Origin: Deefgea piscis
GTDB taxonomy: Bacteria; Pseudomonadota; Gammaproteobacteria; Burkholderiales; Chitinibacteraceae
Length of the DNA stretch: 64,000 bases
NCBI RefSeq assembly: GCF_019665785.1
Contig: NZ_CP081149.1
Coordinates: forward strand, 186,001 to 250,000
Direction: 5' to 3'
A program made the translations under genes and the position numbers. Every line of letters starts with the position of its first letter. Positions within the stretch are counted from its first letter, which is position 1. Shown piece after piece: positions 1-8,439 of this stretch. Below the pieces are notes generated by a model, which was given only the letters and a program-made list of their open reading frames with translations, ran no database searches and was not told where the DNA came from.

Positions 1-99
1 TCATATATAAAATTACAGCAGCAAGTTATTGTAAAAAAGACTCCTTATGTAACTAAGGCTCAAACTAATGAAAATAATCTAAATTTTTATGAATTTTGA
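1..99 (+). CDS. possible 3' end of a convergent gene (partial)
   Basis: The plus frame is open from the first base to a TGA at 97-99, giving 32 residues rich in Lys, Asn and Gln that end in FYEF. It would converge on the glycosyltransferase gene ending at 116. The stretch is AT-rich and too short to assign to a family. It may be the tail of a gene lying mostly outside the window, or chance. Confidence 0.3.
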   Translation, partial: SYIKLQQQVIVKKTPYVTKAQTNENNLNFYEF

Positions 100-115
100 T
101 TGAAATATAAAACTC

Positions 116-2050
116 TCACTTCTTATAACTTAAAACTAATTTTTCTAAAGACATCTCTAAATCTGTATTCCATGATCTAATTCCAATAGATATTGGACAA
201 CCAGATGAAATATCAAGAGTAACTGTTGCATTAATCTTTCCAGGCTTAGTATTCAAATAACGATACCACCCGATTTCTGAAGATGCAGACTTTATAAAAT
301 TCTTAATATTTGATGGTTCTTCTCCATCAAAAACCAATTTAACAAGCGCATTATTTCCGCGAATATCAGCAGGACAACTTAATTCATAACTAAGAATTAT
401 TTGCTCAATTCCTCGACAACTATCAGGAATACTGAAGTAAATAAATTTAGATGATAACGATTTAATTTCATCACTCAAAACAATGCTTTCAATAGAACCT
501 TCATTTGAGAATGGTGCTAACAAAGGAAACTTATCAAAAACATCATTTTTATTATTAACCAGCGAAAAACTATCCATATCTGCCAAAATAGCAGTCATAG
601 GATCAGTTTTTTTAGCTGTTGTATCTTGAACAATAGATCGTATCCAGAAAAAACATTCAGATCGTGAATCCAATATGCAAGGATACATTTTATCTACTAA
701 TACATGATTTACAGAGCCCGTAACCATTGACTCAGAGTAAAACTCCATATCTGCATGTTTTTTATTAACTCTCGCAAGTCCAATATTAATAAATGGTCGA
801 TGAACCGATCGAATATTAGTCATTTGATGTGATGATGTTTCTAAAAATCCAGTAAACCCTAAGCCAAATGAAACATAGAATCCAACATTATTACTTGTAA
901 TATACTGCGCAACGGAAATAAAATAATTTATATTAAGAAGGTCATCATCATCCAGATTTGCAACAGCAAATGTCTCATCAATTACTGTATTATCATTAAC
1001 TACCCTAATCACACTATCTTCTTCAACACAACACAATTTGATAAATTTGAATTCCAAATTAATTTTCTTTAGCGACTCTAAATATTGAGCAGGCAAAGTA
1101 TTTGAGTACTGAATCACATGCACGATATCACAATAATTTTGCCCCTCAGCGACAAGCGGAAGAGATAAATTAGAGAGAATATACAACCGTAAATCTAGTC
1201 TATCTGGACTATAAAGCTGATTAAAATATGAATCTTTATCGCCATTTTCAGTCTTAGATGCAACCCAACTTAAGCTACCTGGTTGAAAAATACTAAATCG
1301 CGTAACAAGAAACAACTTAGGTTTTTTATTCATTCTTTTAATTCGCCCTAAAACGTTATAGCCAAATTCATTATTAAAATGAAATGGTTGACATCCCCAC
1401 TTATGAACCAATGGCACATAGGCATTTATTTTATCAAAAACAATAACCTGCGATAATGGAACATCCTTTTTTACAATGGAATATATTCTATTAAGAATAT
1501 TATTATTTTTATCTACATGCCCAACATGAAACTTCTTTCCACAGTTTGTTTCTTTTGCCCAGAAAGGTGCATTAACAATGATCTTACTTTCACATCCTAG
1601 TTTAATTATCTCAGCCCAAAAATTATTCCAACCCAAGCAAAATAAATTAAATTTCTCATCTGAATCAGCAGCTATTCTTCGGCCTGAAGGAAGGATAAAA
1701 TTTGACTGCAATAATTCATCAGACAAGACAAATACTGCGCCATCATCAGTCAAAAAATAATCAAATCGCTCATCAATAAAATCCAAGATCAAAACATCAA
1801 ATTCAATACATTTTAAATCATTAATAAATTGATTATTAAGATCTCTAACTACAGCGCGTCGTCGAAATGGTGAGTTAATATCTACACCATCATAATCTAC
1901 AATCACGCCACCTGACGAATAAACACTGGCAAAACTAGAACGAGCAAAATAATCTTTTATTACAATACTGCCGTCCTTATCAAGTTCAAATATGTCACGA
2001 CTAATACAGCTACCAAAAATTAAAACTTTAACATTTGAACCATCATTCAT
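116..2050 (-). CDS. bifunctional polysaccharide protein: SGNH-like (DUF6270) domain plus putative rhamnosyltransferase
   Basis: This is a 644-residue cytoplasmic protein, probably acting in surface polysaccharide synthesis. The N-terminus has the motif FGSCISRDIF (residues 12-21), typical of DUF6270 proteins, whose GSC resembles an SGNH-hydrolase nucleophile elbow. From about residue 247 the VTRFSIF segment and a later DDDD stretch (LDDDDLL) match putative rhamnosyltransferases (PF11316 type). The last 120 residues look like a beta-sandwich. Its ATG overlaps the stop of the upstream gene by 4 bp, so translation is probably coupled. The gene is visibly more AT-rich than the rest of the window, which suggests horizontal acquisition. 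Domain names are from motif recall; the acceptor sugar is unknown. Confidence 0.7.
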   Translation of the reverse strand: MNDGSNVKVLIFGSCISRDIFELDKDGSIVIKDYFARSSFASVYSSGGVIVDYDGVDINSPFRRRAVVRDLNNQFINDLKCIEFDVLILDFIDERFDYFLTDDGAVFVLSDELLQSNFILPSGRRIAADSDEKFNLFCLGWNNFWAEIIKLGCESKIIVNAPFWAKETNCGKKFHVGHVDKNNNILNRIYSIVKKDVPLSQVIVFDKINAYVPLVHKWGCQPFHFNNEFGYNVLGRIKRMNKKPKLFLVTRFSIFQPGSLSWVASKTENGDKDSYFNQLYSPDRLDLRLYILSNLSLPLVAEGQNYCDIVHVIQYSNTLPAQYLESLKKINLEFKFIKLCCVEEDSVIRVVNDNTVIDETFAVANLDDDDLLNINYFISVAQYITSNNVGFYVSFGLGFTGFLETSSHQMTNIRSVHRPFINIGLARVNKKHADMEFYSESMVTGSVNHVLVDKMYPCILDSRSECFFWIRSIVQDTTAKKTDPMTAILADMDSFSLVNNKNDVFDKFPLLAPFSNEGSIESIVLSDEIKSLSSKFIYFSIPDSCRGIEQIILSYELSCPADIRGNNALVKLVFDGEEPSNIKNFIKSASSEIGWYRYLNTKPGKINATVTLDISSGCPISIGIRSWNTDLEMSLEKLVLSYKK

Positions 2051-4008
2051 TTACTATTAACCGAAGATAAATTAATAACATTAACTAAATCACTTATTAC
2101 GATCTTTTGACTATATCTATTATTTATTAAGCTAATCCCAGAAGAACCATCAACTGGAAATACTGCACTATTTGTTGATAGGATAAAATCTACAAGCTCA
2201 ACAGAATCACGCTTGATATATTCCTTTGGATATATGTATTCGACACCAGTCCACTGAAGAAAAAGACCAATACCACCAGAACAAAAAGCATCAGCTGGTG
2301 CAATATGAAAACTTTCTGGGATTTCTTCTGATTTACTCGTAGAAAGTACAAACCCAAAATTTTTGGCGGTTTTTTTAATATCTTGCCAACCAGAAAAAAT
2401 AACATGTTGTTCAAGGCAATTTTGCTCAATAAACTGCTGACAATCGGTAAAATAAGCCATTTCAACTGGATCTTTGGCAATCCACGGCAAATCTTCTGGC
2501 CGTTTACCGGCAATCTCCAAGGTATAGCGGCGATCTACTTTAACTAATTCATTCAGTATTTCTAAACCCTGCTTAAATCCTTTTCTCGACGGTAAAATAC
2601 CAATCATTGCCAAGCGAAATACTCGCTCAGGATCATCACTTTGTTCGTAGCCATTAACATCAATAAAATTAGGTAGCAACATCATTTTGCTACGTGGGCA
2701 GCCAATGCGCTCAATGGCTTTTTCAAAAAAGTATAATGATACCGCGAAAAAGCTATCAACCTTACTATGGTCAATTTTTTTGCACCACGGTGTGGTTAAT
2801 TCAAAACGATGTACCCGCACAAATAATTTTTGTTCAGCCATTTTATGCTTTGCATACCAAACTGCATTACCTAATAGCCATTCGCAAAAAATAATATCGG
2901 CCCAAGCAAGTAATTTACGGCTGCGCGCTTCATCATGCGCATTGTGGCCAGTCCATTCATCCACTTCAATTTGGAAATACTGCGATAAATCAGGTAAAGC
3001 CGATTGAATAAACTTTAAGTCATAGCCCGCCACTACTAACCTAGGCTGTATCATTACATTAAATTGCTCATAATCTTGCGCATACAGCGTATCTAAAATT
3101 GATTTTAGCCGCTCATTATATGTAAAGCTGGAGATTAATTTTTGATGCTGATTGATAAACTCAGCAAACTTGATAAATAACTCAAAATCAATGTCATGCG
3201 TATAAAATTTAATCAGCGCAAGCAATGCCGATTGCAAACCAATACGCAAACGAATTGATAAATAAGATAAGCCAATACGATTTAATCGCTCTTCCGCTTC
3301 AGTCCATACTGTTAAATGATTTTGTAACTCACGCGCACCATATTTTTGAGTAACGGACTCTTCACCATTTTTTGATTTATTATAAGTAAATGTTGGGTGA
3401 TCAATGTATGCAATTTCTTGGCATGCAATCAAGCAATCAATAAGGAAAATCGTATCTTCCCCCATCCGGATATGCTCTGGCCATTGAATCGAATTTTGGC
3501 GCAAAATACTAGCGCGTATCAGTTGCGGCACCGTAGTGCTTTGCGATGAAATAATTTTAACTAGCCGCTCATCTCTGCTAGTAATTTGATTAAAGCTCTC
3601 GACTCGATTCATTGCTTTACGCGTGTGGCCATCATCAGCAATCAAATAGCCACGGACCAGATCAGCATTATTTTGCTCAGCAAAATTTAAATAGCTTTCT
3701 AAAGTATCGGAAAATAGCGAATCATCACAATCTAAGAAAAAAACATAATTACCAACAGCAACATCTAAACCGACATTCCTTGGGCGCGAGGCACTGCCTG
3801 AATTAGCATCGGTTTGAAATAAATACCAATTCTTGCGTTTAGCTACCTCTAAATGCATCAGCGCCAAAGTATTATCTTTTGAGCAATCATCTACAAAAAT
3901 CACTTCAAATTGATCTGCCGGTAGCGTTTGCTCATCGAGCGAGCGCAAACATGCGGTAATTTTATTGGCAGCGTTATAGCACGGCACAATCACTGAAACT
4001 TTAATCAT
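2047..4008 (-). CDS. two-domain glycosyltransferase (GT2 + GT4-like)
   Basis: This 653-residue protein fuses two glycosyltransferase folds. Residues 1-240 are a GT-A/GT2 domain: it opens with VSVIVPCYNA, has the nucleotide-binding VDDCS, and carries a metal-binding DCDD where family members have DXD. Residues about 325-640 resemble a GT-B/GT4 enzyme, with the PNFID and SRKGF..GLEIL segments before the donor-binding region and SEEIPESFHIAP near the end. Such fusions usually add two consecutive sugars to a repeat unit. The gene lies 3 bp after the upstream gene and overlaps the next by 4 bp, so it belongs to one operon. Sugar specificity cannot be read from the sequence. Confidence 0.8.
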   Translation of the reverse strand: MIKVSVIVPCYNAANKITACLRSLDEQTLPADQFEVIFVDDCSKDNTLALMHLEVAKRKNWYLFQTDANSGSASRPRNVGLDVAVGNYVFFLDCDDSLFSDTLESYLNFAEQNNADLVRGYLIADDGHTRKAMNRVESFNQITSRDERLVKIISSQSTTVPQLIRASILRQNSIQWPEHIRMGEDTIFLIDCLIACQEIAYIDHPTFTYNKSKNGEESVTQKYGARELQNHLTVWTEAEERLNRIGLSYLSIRLRIGLQSALLALIKFYTHDIDFELFIKFAEFINQHQKLISSFTYNERLKSILDTLYAQDYEQFNVMIQPRLVVAGYDLKFIQSALPDLSQYFQIEVDEWTGHNAHDEARSRKLLAWADIIFCEWLLGNAVWYAKHKMAEQKLFVRVHRFELTTPWCKKIDHSKVDSFFAVSLYFFEKAIERIGCPRSKMMLLPNFIDVNGYEQSDDPERVFRLAMIGILPSRKGFKQGLEILNELVKVDRRYTLEIAGKRPEDLPWIAKDPVEMAYFTDCQQFIEQNCLEQHVIFSGWQDIKKTAKNFGFVLSTSKSEEIPESFHIAPADAFCSGGIGLFLQWTGVEYIYPKEYIKRDSVELVDFILSTNSAVFPVDGSSGISLINNRYSQKIVISDLVNVINLSSVNSK

Positions 4009-4011
4009 TGC

Positions 4012-5508
4012 TTATCCCTCAAAATTAACGCTATATCCTAAGGCATTAATATTTTGCCCTTTCATTAATAAAGCCGTATTAAAAAATTGCCGAGGGGCAA
4101 TGATATTACGAACAGTAAAGCTATTTTGCCGAGTATATTTATTCCCTTGATCCAGCAGCAATGGGATTTCTTTCATATATTCAGTATGCAAATAGGCTTT
4201 TTTAAATTGGCTAGCAGGCAATAAATCATCATTATCAAGGATTGCAACAAACTTGGTCTCAATCACTTTTTTATCAAATGGCGCATATTTATCTAGATAA
4301 CTCAGCGCAATGGTATTTACTAAACCACGATTGTATTTAGTAAAAAGTGGTGCCAATTCAATATCTTCAAACCCATAGCCAAAAACTAGCAATAAAATTG
4401 AATTATTCATTTGCAGTGATTTGTGATACGCAATAAACCGCTCAATTTCTGCTTCACTATTAACCAGCGCCACAAGTGTTAAATCTTTTTCATCACTCGC
4501 GTACTGAAAGCCAATTGAATCAAGAATAAATTTAAATCGCTCTTTATAGGTATGCTTGGCTAATACTTCATGTAAGGCAGCATCTCGCATCGTTTCAATA
4601 TCATTTTGCTCAATCTGCGTCAAAGCATTTGGATTTGCTTCAATATCAATCGCAAGATGGCCAAATTGAGATGCAATACCATCATTGCTATTACTAATTA
4701 CCAAAGTATTGCAAGACATTAATTCATAAATTCGTCTGGCAAACATTGTTTTGGAATTTTTAACGGTATTAATCGTTAGCGATACGGTGCTGGCTTTATA
4801 GATTTTTGCAATATCCTTAAAAGCCACTGCAGGGCGCGTCATTTTATTATATGGCGCAGGGAATTTATGCAAAGGATCTTCATCTTGCGAATATCGATCA
4901 TAAATCACTAAATCATGCGTTTTACGAATCGATGAAAAAATATCCAGCATATCGTTCGATCGCTCAATATGATTGGCATACCAACTACCGGCAAAAATAA
5001 CGTCGTTGGTTCTTGACTTTACTTCTTCTGGATTAAATAAACGGGGTTGCGTTGCAAATGGTAAACAAAATACATTGCTCCGCAAATAATCTCGCTTATA
5101 GGTTTCTACACATTCAATTGCAGATGTAAAAATGTAATCAAATAAAATTGCCGTTTTTACAAAATCATGCGTTCTATCTGTATAGTGCGTAGGATCTTCT
5201 TTATTCCAAAACACAGTAGGAATACGTTTTTCTCGGCAATATTTTAAAATATCTAATAGTACAGTGCGATTTTCTTTTGTGAAGTTTTTAGATGCATAAA
5301 TAATACCCTTCCAAGGTCGGGTTTTACTGCAAACACCTGACCATGCGGACTCACAAAAAAAGATCTCTGGTTTTTCTTGCTCAAATTTCTGCCGCCAATT
5401 ATTAGGCTCGATGACAATTGCATTAAATTCAGGCGAAAAGCATTCATAGGTAAATTCATCGCAAATTAATGCAACTTTAATATCAGACATATTCTTCATT
5501 GCAATCAA
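4012..5508 (-). CDS. CgeB-like glycosyltransferase with C-terminal extra domain
   Basis: A 498-residue protein. Residues about 1-340 follow the CgeB/DUF3880 plus Glyco_trans_1_2 pattern: WNKEDPTHY near residue 103, the FAGSWYANH segment starting the second Rossmann half, and a C-terminal RRIYELMSCNTLVISN donor site. Residues 350-498 add a stretch with LDNDD that resembles part of a GT-A fold. It overlaps the upstream coiled-coil gene by 4 bp (ATGA). Alternative starts exist 9 and 18 bases further in. It is probably a cytoplasmic sugar transferase in the same polysaccharide pathway; donor and acceptor are unknown. Confidence 0.75.
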   Translation of the reverse strand: MIAMKNMSDIKVALICDEFTYECFSPEFNAIVIEPNNWRQKFEQEKPEIFFCESAWSGVCSKTRPWKGIIYASKNFTKENRTVLLDILKYCREKRIPTVFWNKEDPTHYTDRTHDFVKTAILFDYIFTSAIECVETYKRDYLRSNVFCLPFATQPRLFNPEEVKSRTNDVIFAGSWYANHIERSNDMLDIFSSIRKTHDLVIYDRYSQDEDPLHKFPAPYNKMTRPAVAFKDIAKIYKASTVSLTINTVKNSKTMFARRIYELMSCNTLVISNSNDGIASQFGHLAIDIEANPNALTQIEQNDIETMRDAALHEVLAKHTYKERFKFILDSIGFQYASDEKDLTLVALVNSEAEIERFIAYHKSLQMNNSILLLVFGYGFEDIELAPLFTKYNRGLVNTIALSYLDKYAPFDKKVIETKFVAILDNDDLLPASQFKKAYLHTEYMKEIPLLLDQGNKYTRQNSFTVRNIIAPRQFFNTALLMKGQNINALGYSVNFEG

Positions 5509-6131
5509 GCCTTATCTGTTAAAGCTGTATTAGATTTACCTTTACGCTGTTTAATTACTGTAAAAATACTAACTGGTAATTTCACAACGTCACTGGCTTT
5601 TTTCACTGCTAATAATTGGCTGCCAATTTGATAAACTAATTTTTCTGAATATCGATCTACCATTTTTTGCAATCGGGTAATTTCTTTTTCTTTTCGTGCC
5701 ACCAGCCCAACCAATTTCACTTCTTTGGCTTCTTTCTCTTTTAGCTTTTCTCTAGTTTCTTGTAAAAGATTTTGCTCATACATATAGGCCGATGTACTTT
5801 TTTCTGATGTTTTTTTATAATTAATTGATGCAGACTCAGCGACACTCACTTTTTGCTTCAATTTTATTTCACTGGATTGCAAATCATTAACCTTCTTAGT
5901 TAATGTTGTGATTTCCAATGCTTGTGCATCACATTGCAAGCGCAGTCTAGCCAACAGTGTTTTTTGGCCTTCGGTACTTTTAGCTAGTAGCAACAGCTCA
6001 GCTTGAAGATTATTATTTTCTGCAATTGCAGCACTTAACTCTAATGCTTGCTGCTGTAATTTTTGTTCAAGCAACGAATTAGAATTATTTTTGCCACTTG
6101 TATTTTTAATTGAAAAATTCTCTCTTATCAT
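5505..6131 (-). CDS. coiled-coil protein of the polysaccharide locus
   Basis: A 208-residue protein with no recognised catalytic domain. Residues about 20-165 show continuous heptad-like spacing of Leu/Ile/Val with many Lys, Glu and Gln, predicting a long coiled coil. There is no signal peptide or clear membrane segment. It is the first intact gene of the minus-strand glycosyltransferase operon and overlaps the next gene by 4 bp. Coiled-coil proteins in such loci often act as chain-length regulators or scaffolds for transferases; that role is inferred from position only. Upstream (6132-6295) is AT-rich and separates it from the wecC remnant. Confidence 0.6.
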   Translation of the reverse strand: MIRENFSIKNTSGKNNSNSLLEQKLQQQALELSAAIAENNNLQAELLLLAKSTEGQKTLLARLRLQCDAQALEITTLTKKVNDLQSSEIKLKQKVSVAESASINYKKTSEKSTSAYMYEQNLLQETREKLKEKEAKEVKLVGLVARKEKEITRLQKMVDRYSEKLVYQIGSQLLAVKKASDVVKLPVSIFTVIKQRKGKSNTALTDKA

Positions 6132-6295
6132 TTTCCCAAGCCCTATTTTTTTGCGATATTTTTTTAGTTAATTCAAAGCAATTTTTAATCGAATAAATCG
6201 CAGCAAAAATCACTGCGATTTATTGATAGAATTTTAATTTTTTTATATTGCGATTAAATTACTTTAAAGTTTTTTACTTAACAGAGAATTTTCAA

Positions 6296-6639
6296 TTAAA
6301 TCCAAATCCCTTTTGCATCGACTAGGGTTTGGCTTGATTTGATGATTGGTTTTTGCTGTTTAAATTCAGCATGCTCAACCAGCATGACCAAAATATCAGC
6401 TTTTAACCCCGCATCCAAATCAACTAATTTGCCACCAGCAAATTCCAGCATGGCTGGGCTGCTTTGTACATTTGGCTCAACAGCAACCACTTGCCCCGGA
6501 TACTCGCTTAATAGTCCTAACGTAATATCCAGTGATGGGCTTTCGCGTAGATCGTCAATGTCGGGTTTAAAGGCCAAGCCAAAGCAGGCAATTTTAATAT
6601 CGCTTTTTTTCTTGCCTAATTTAATTTGTTCCTCAACCG
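6296..6639 (-). pseudogene. wecC: 3' remnant of UDP-N-acetyl-D-mannosamine dehydrogenase
   Basis: About 114 codons remain, encoding only the C-terminal UDP-binding domain of a UDP-glucose/UDP-ManNAc dehydrogenase. KIACFGLAFKPDIDDLRES is diagnostic of WecC. The full family protein is about 420 residues, so the NAD-binding and central catalytic domains are missing. The break coincides exactly with the terminal repeat of the IS5-type element at 6640, and the frame runs a few codons into it. No upstream part is found on the far side of the element. The host has presumably lost this copy, or an intact gene exists elsewhere. Confidence 0.85.
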
Positions 6640-7688
6640 GGCTTTGTTGCACAAATCAACTAGAGGGTAAGTCACCCCTAACCCCAGACGGATTTATCCC
6701 ACTCTTACCGTCATTGGCGTACCCAGTTGCGTGAAGCGATTTAAGATCGCTGCACGCACTTGCAACTCAGCCACCTGACGATCAAAGTCCCGCGCCATCA
6801 CTCGTTCACCCAATAGTTTGAAGCATTGCATTTTGGTTTCTACCAAGCTACGTCGATGATACCCAGACCATTTTTTCCAGATGGCCCTACCCAAGTATTT
6901 GGTCGCCCGTAAGATGTCATTCCGCGCTCTCGCTCCGGCCGTATTTTCTTTCCGAAATTGTGCATTTTTCCGTGTAGGAATAATCGCTGCCGCACCTCTT
7001 GCCGCAATGGCATTGTGGCATTCTTTGGTGTCGTAAGCGCCATCACCGTAAATCGCCGCAATCTGTTCAGACTCGGGAATCTGATTCATCAATTCCGGCA
7101 AAATGGGCGCATCACCTGTTTTGTTATCGGTGACCTCGATGGCACGAATTTCAAGGGTTTCGGCATCAATGCCGAGGTGAACTTTACGCCACTGCCTACG
7201 ATATTCAGCGCCGTGTTTTTTGGTTTTCCATTCACCTTCACCGAGCATTTTGATGCCTGTGCTATCGACGAGTAAATGCAGTCCACCCTGACTTTGACGG
7301 GCCGGAATCGTGACTTTCAGCGTTTTTTGTCGACGAGAGATCGTGCTCGAATCAGGAACGTTCCAATCTAAGTTGGCGAGCCGAAGTAGGCTTTCAACCA
7401 TGCCGGTTGCTTGGCGCAATGCGAGGCCAAACAGGCATTTGATGGTGAGGCAGAATTGAATGGCAGCATCGCTAAAAGTGGGGTTTCGTCCGCGCTTGCC
7501 AGTGGGCTCAGCAGCCCATTTCAGCGCTGGATCAAGCCAAATCATTAATGCGCCACGCGATTTCAAAGCTGCGTGATAGCTTGGCCAGTTGGTGGTTTTG
7601 TATTTGTGGGGTGCTGGTTTGCTCATATCGCTATTCTATATCGCTATTCTACCAGCAGCATTGCGCCGCTGATTTGTGCAACAAAGCC
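6640..7688 (-). mobile_element. IS5-family (IS903 group) insertion sequence, 1049 bp
   Basis: The ends are perfect 18-bp inverted repeats: GGCTTTGTTGCACAAATC at 6640-6657 and its complement at 7671-7688. Length and ends match the IS903 subgroup, which normally makes 9-bp target duplications. The flanking 9-mers differ (CCTCAACCG on the left, AATACAACG on the right), so this copy is not flanked by a simple duplication. It carries one intact transposase gene and interrupts wecC. Confidence 0.9.
6694..7626 (-). CDS. IS5-family transposase (IS903 group)
   Basis: A 310-residue DDE transposase that cuts and pastes the surrounding 1049-bp element. It has a DDE_Tnp_1 domain: first Asp in LLVDSTGIKM, second in YGDGAYDTKE, and the Glu in RRSLVETKMQCFK with the usual Y/R spacing. 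Length and sequence style match IS903-group enzymes. The frame is intact and fills the element, so it is potentially active. It reads in the same direction as the disrupted wecC. Confidence 0.95.
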   Translation of the reverse strand: MSKPAPHKYKTTNWPSYHAALKSRGALMIWLDPALKWAAEPTGKRGRNPTFSDAAIQFCLTIKCLFGLALRQATGMVESLLRLANLDWNVPDSSTISRRQKTLKVTIPARQSQGGLHLLVDSTGIKMLGEGEWKTKKHGAEYRRQWRKVHLGIDAETLEIRAIEVTDNKTGDAPILPELMNQIPESEQIAAIYGDGAYDTKECHNAIAARGAAAIIPTRKNAQFRKENTAGARARNDILRATKYLGRAIWKKWSGYHRRSLVETKMQCFKLLGERVMARDFDRQVAELQVRAAILNRFTQLGTPMTVRVG

Positions 7689-7771
7689 AATACAACGCCG
7701 ATATTTTGGGTAAAAATATCTTGCGCAGCGTGGCTGATTTTTTATTTCAAATATATTACATCAATATTTAA
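7688..7771 (+). pseudogene. possible gene tail abutting the insertion sequence
   Basis: Right next to the element the plus frame reads QYNADILGKNILRSVADFLF and continues to a TAA at 7769-7771. It looks protein-like but is too short to identify, and its start would lie inside or beyond the element. If real, it is the 3' end of a gene truncated by the same event that removed the front of wecC. It may also be chance. Confidence 0.2.
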
Positions 7772-8439
7772 CATTACGCCGTCATGCACACAATCCAAAA
7801 CTTACAACGATTAATTTCCTACTTTTTAAATCTGATTAATATCAATATTAACAATTAATTAATTGCTAACTAATTAATGCGAAATACTTACAGCATTCTC
7901 TAATATTGATTCAATTTTTAGTATTTATTTTTCTGATTACCGCCACGCTAAAAAAACAAATACCAAAATAAAACAACAACTTAAATTCCATTAGCACATC
8001 TAATATATGCCGTACGAGACATGCCAGATCAATACCTTGCACCACACACAAGCACACCTGTCGTACATGACAAATATACTTACAAAACGGCACTCGTATT
8101 GGTTCACCATGCTTTCCACCAACCGGTTGGTAAGAAATTAATTTTTGTTTTTTTGCAACACATGTGTTTTATTACACATTGACTCTAATACCAATCTTGT
8201 ATTTCTCAGCATTTAGCCTATATAAGCCCACCCACAAAACCATGCGCATTATGCGTAGGGTGTGCAAATCCGCAGGGTTTGCGCACGCGGATACGCCGCA
8301 AGCCAAGAAATTCCATGTATCGATATAAAACACAATAAGAAAGCTATGAGTAAATATGTACAGATACATAACTACAGCAAGTGACAGCATCAGGCTTATC
8401 TACTAGCATAAAGCCACCTATCTCTGGCGAAAAAGCACT
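7772..8439. other. gene-free AT-rich interval
   Basis: No convincing coding region is seen on either strand. It contains an AT-only inverted repeat around 7855-7880 and a perfect 14-bp palindrome ACCAACCGGTTGGT at 8118-8131 that could be an operator. A GC-richer hairpin-like stretch lies at about 8240-8300 (GCGCATTATGCG and TTTGCGCACGCGGATACGCC). The promoter of the efflux operon must lie in the right part, but no clear -35/-10 pair was identified. Confidence 0.5.
8118..8131. promoter_or_regulatory. 14-bp perfect palindrome, possible operator
   Basis: ACCAACCGGTTGGT is a perfect inverted repeat in otherwise AT-rich DNA about 310 bp upstream of the efflux operon. Palindromes of this size can bind TetR- or MarR-type repressors, which often control such pumps. 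No regulator gene is present nearby, so the assignment is speculative. Confidence 0.25.

Noticed and set aside
7911..8390. Minus-strand frames of 60-72 codons upstream of the efflux operon, considered as a regulator gene
   Set aside because: The products are hydrophobic and unstructured, lack ribosome sites and show no helix-turn-helix.
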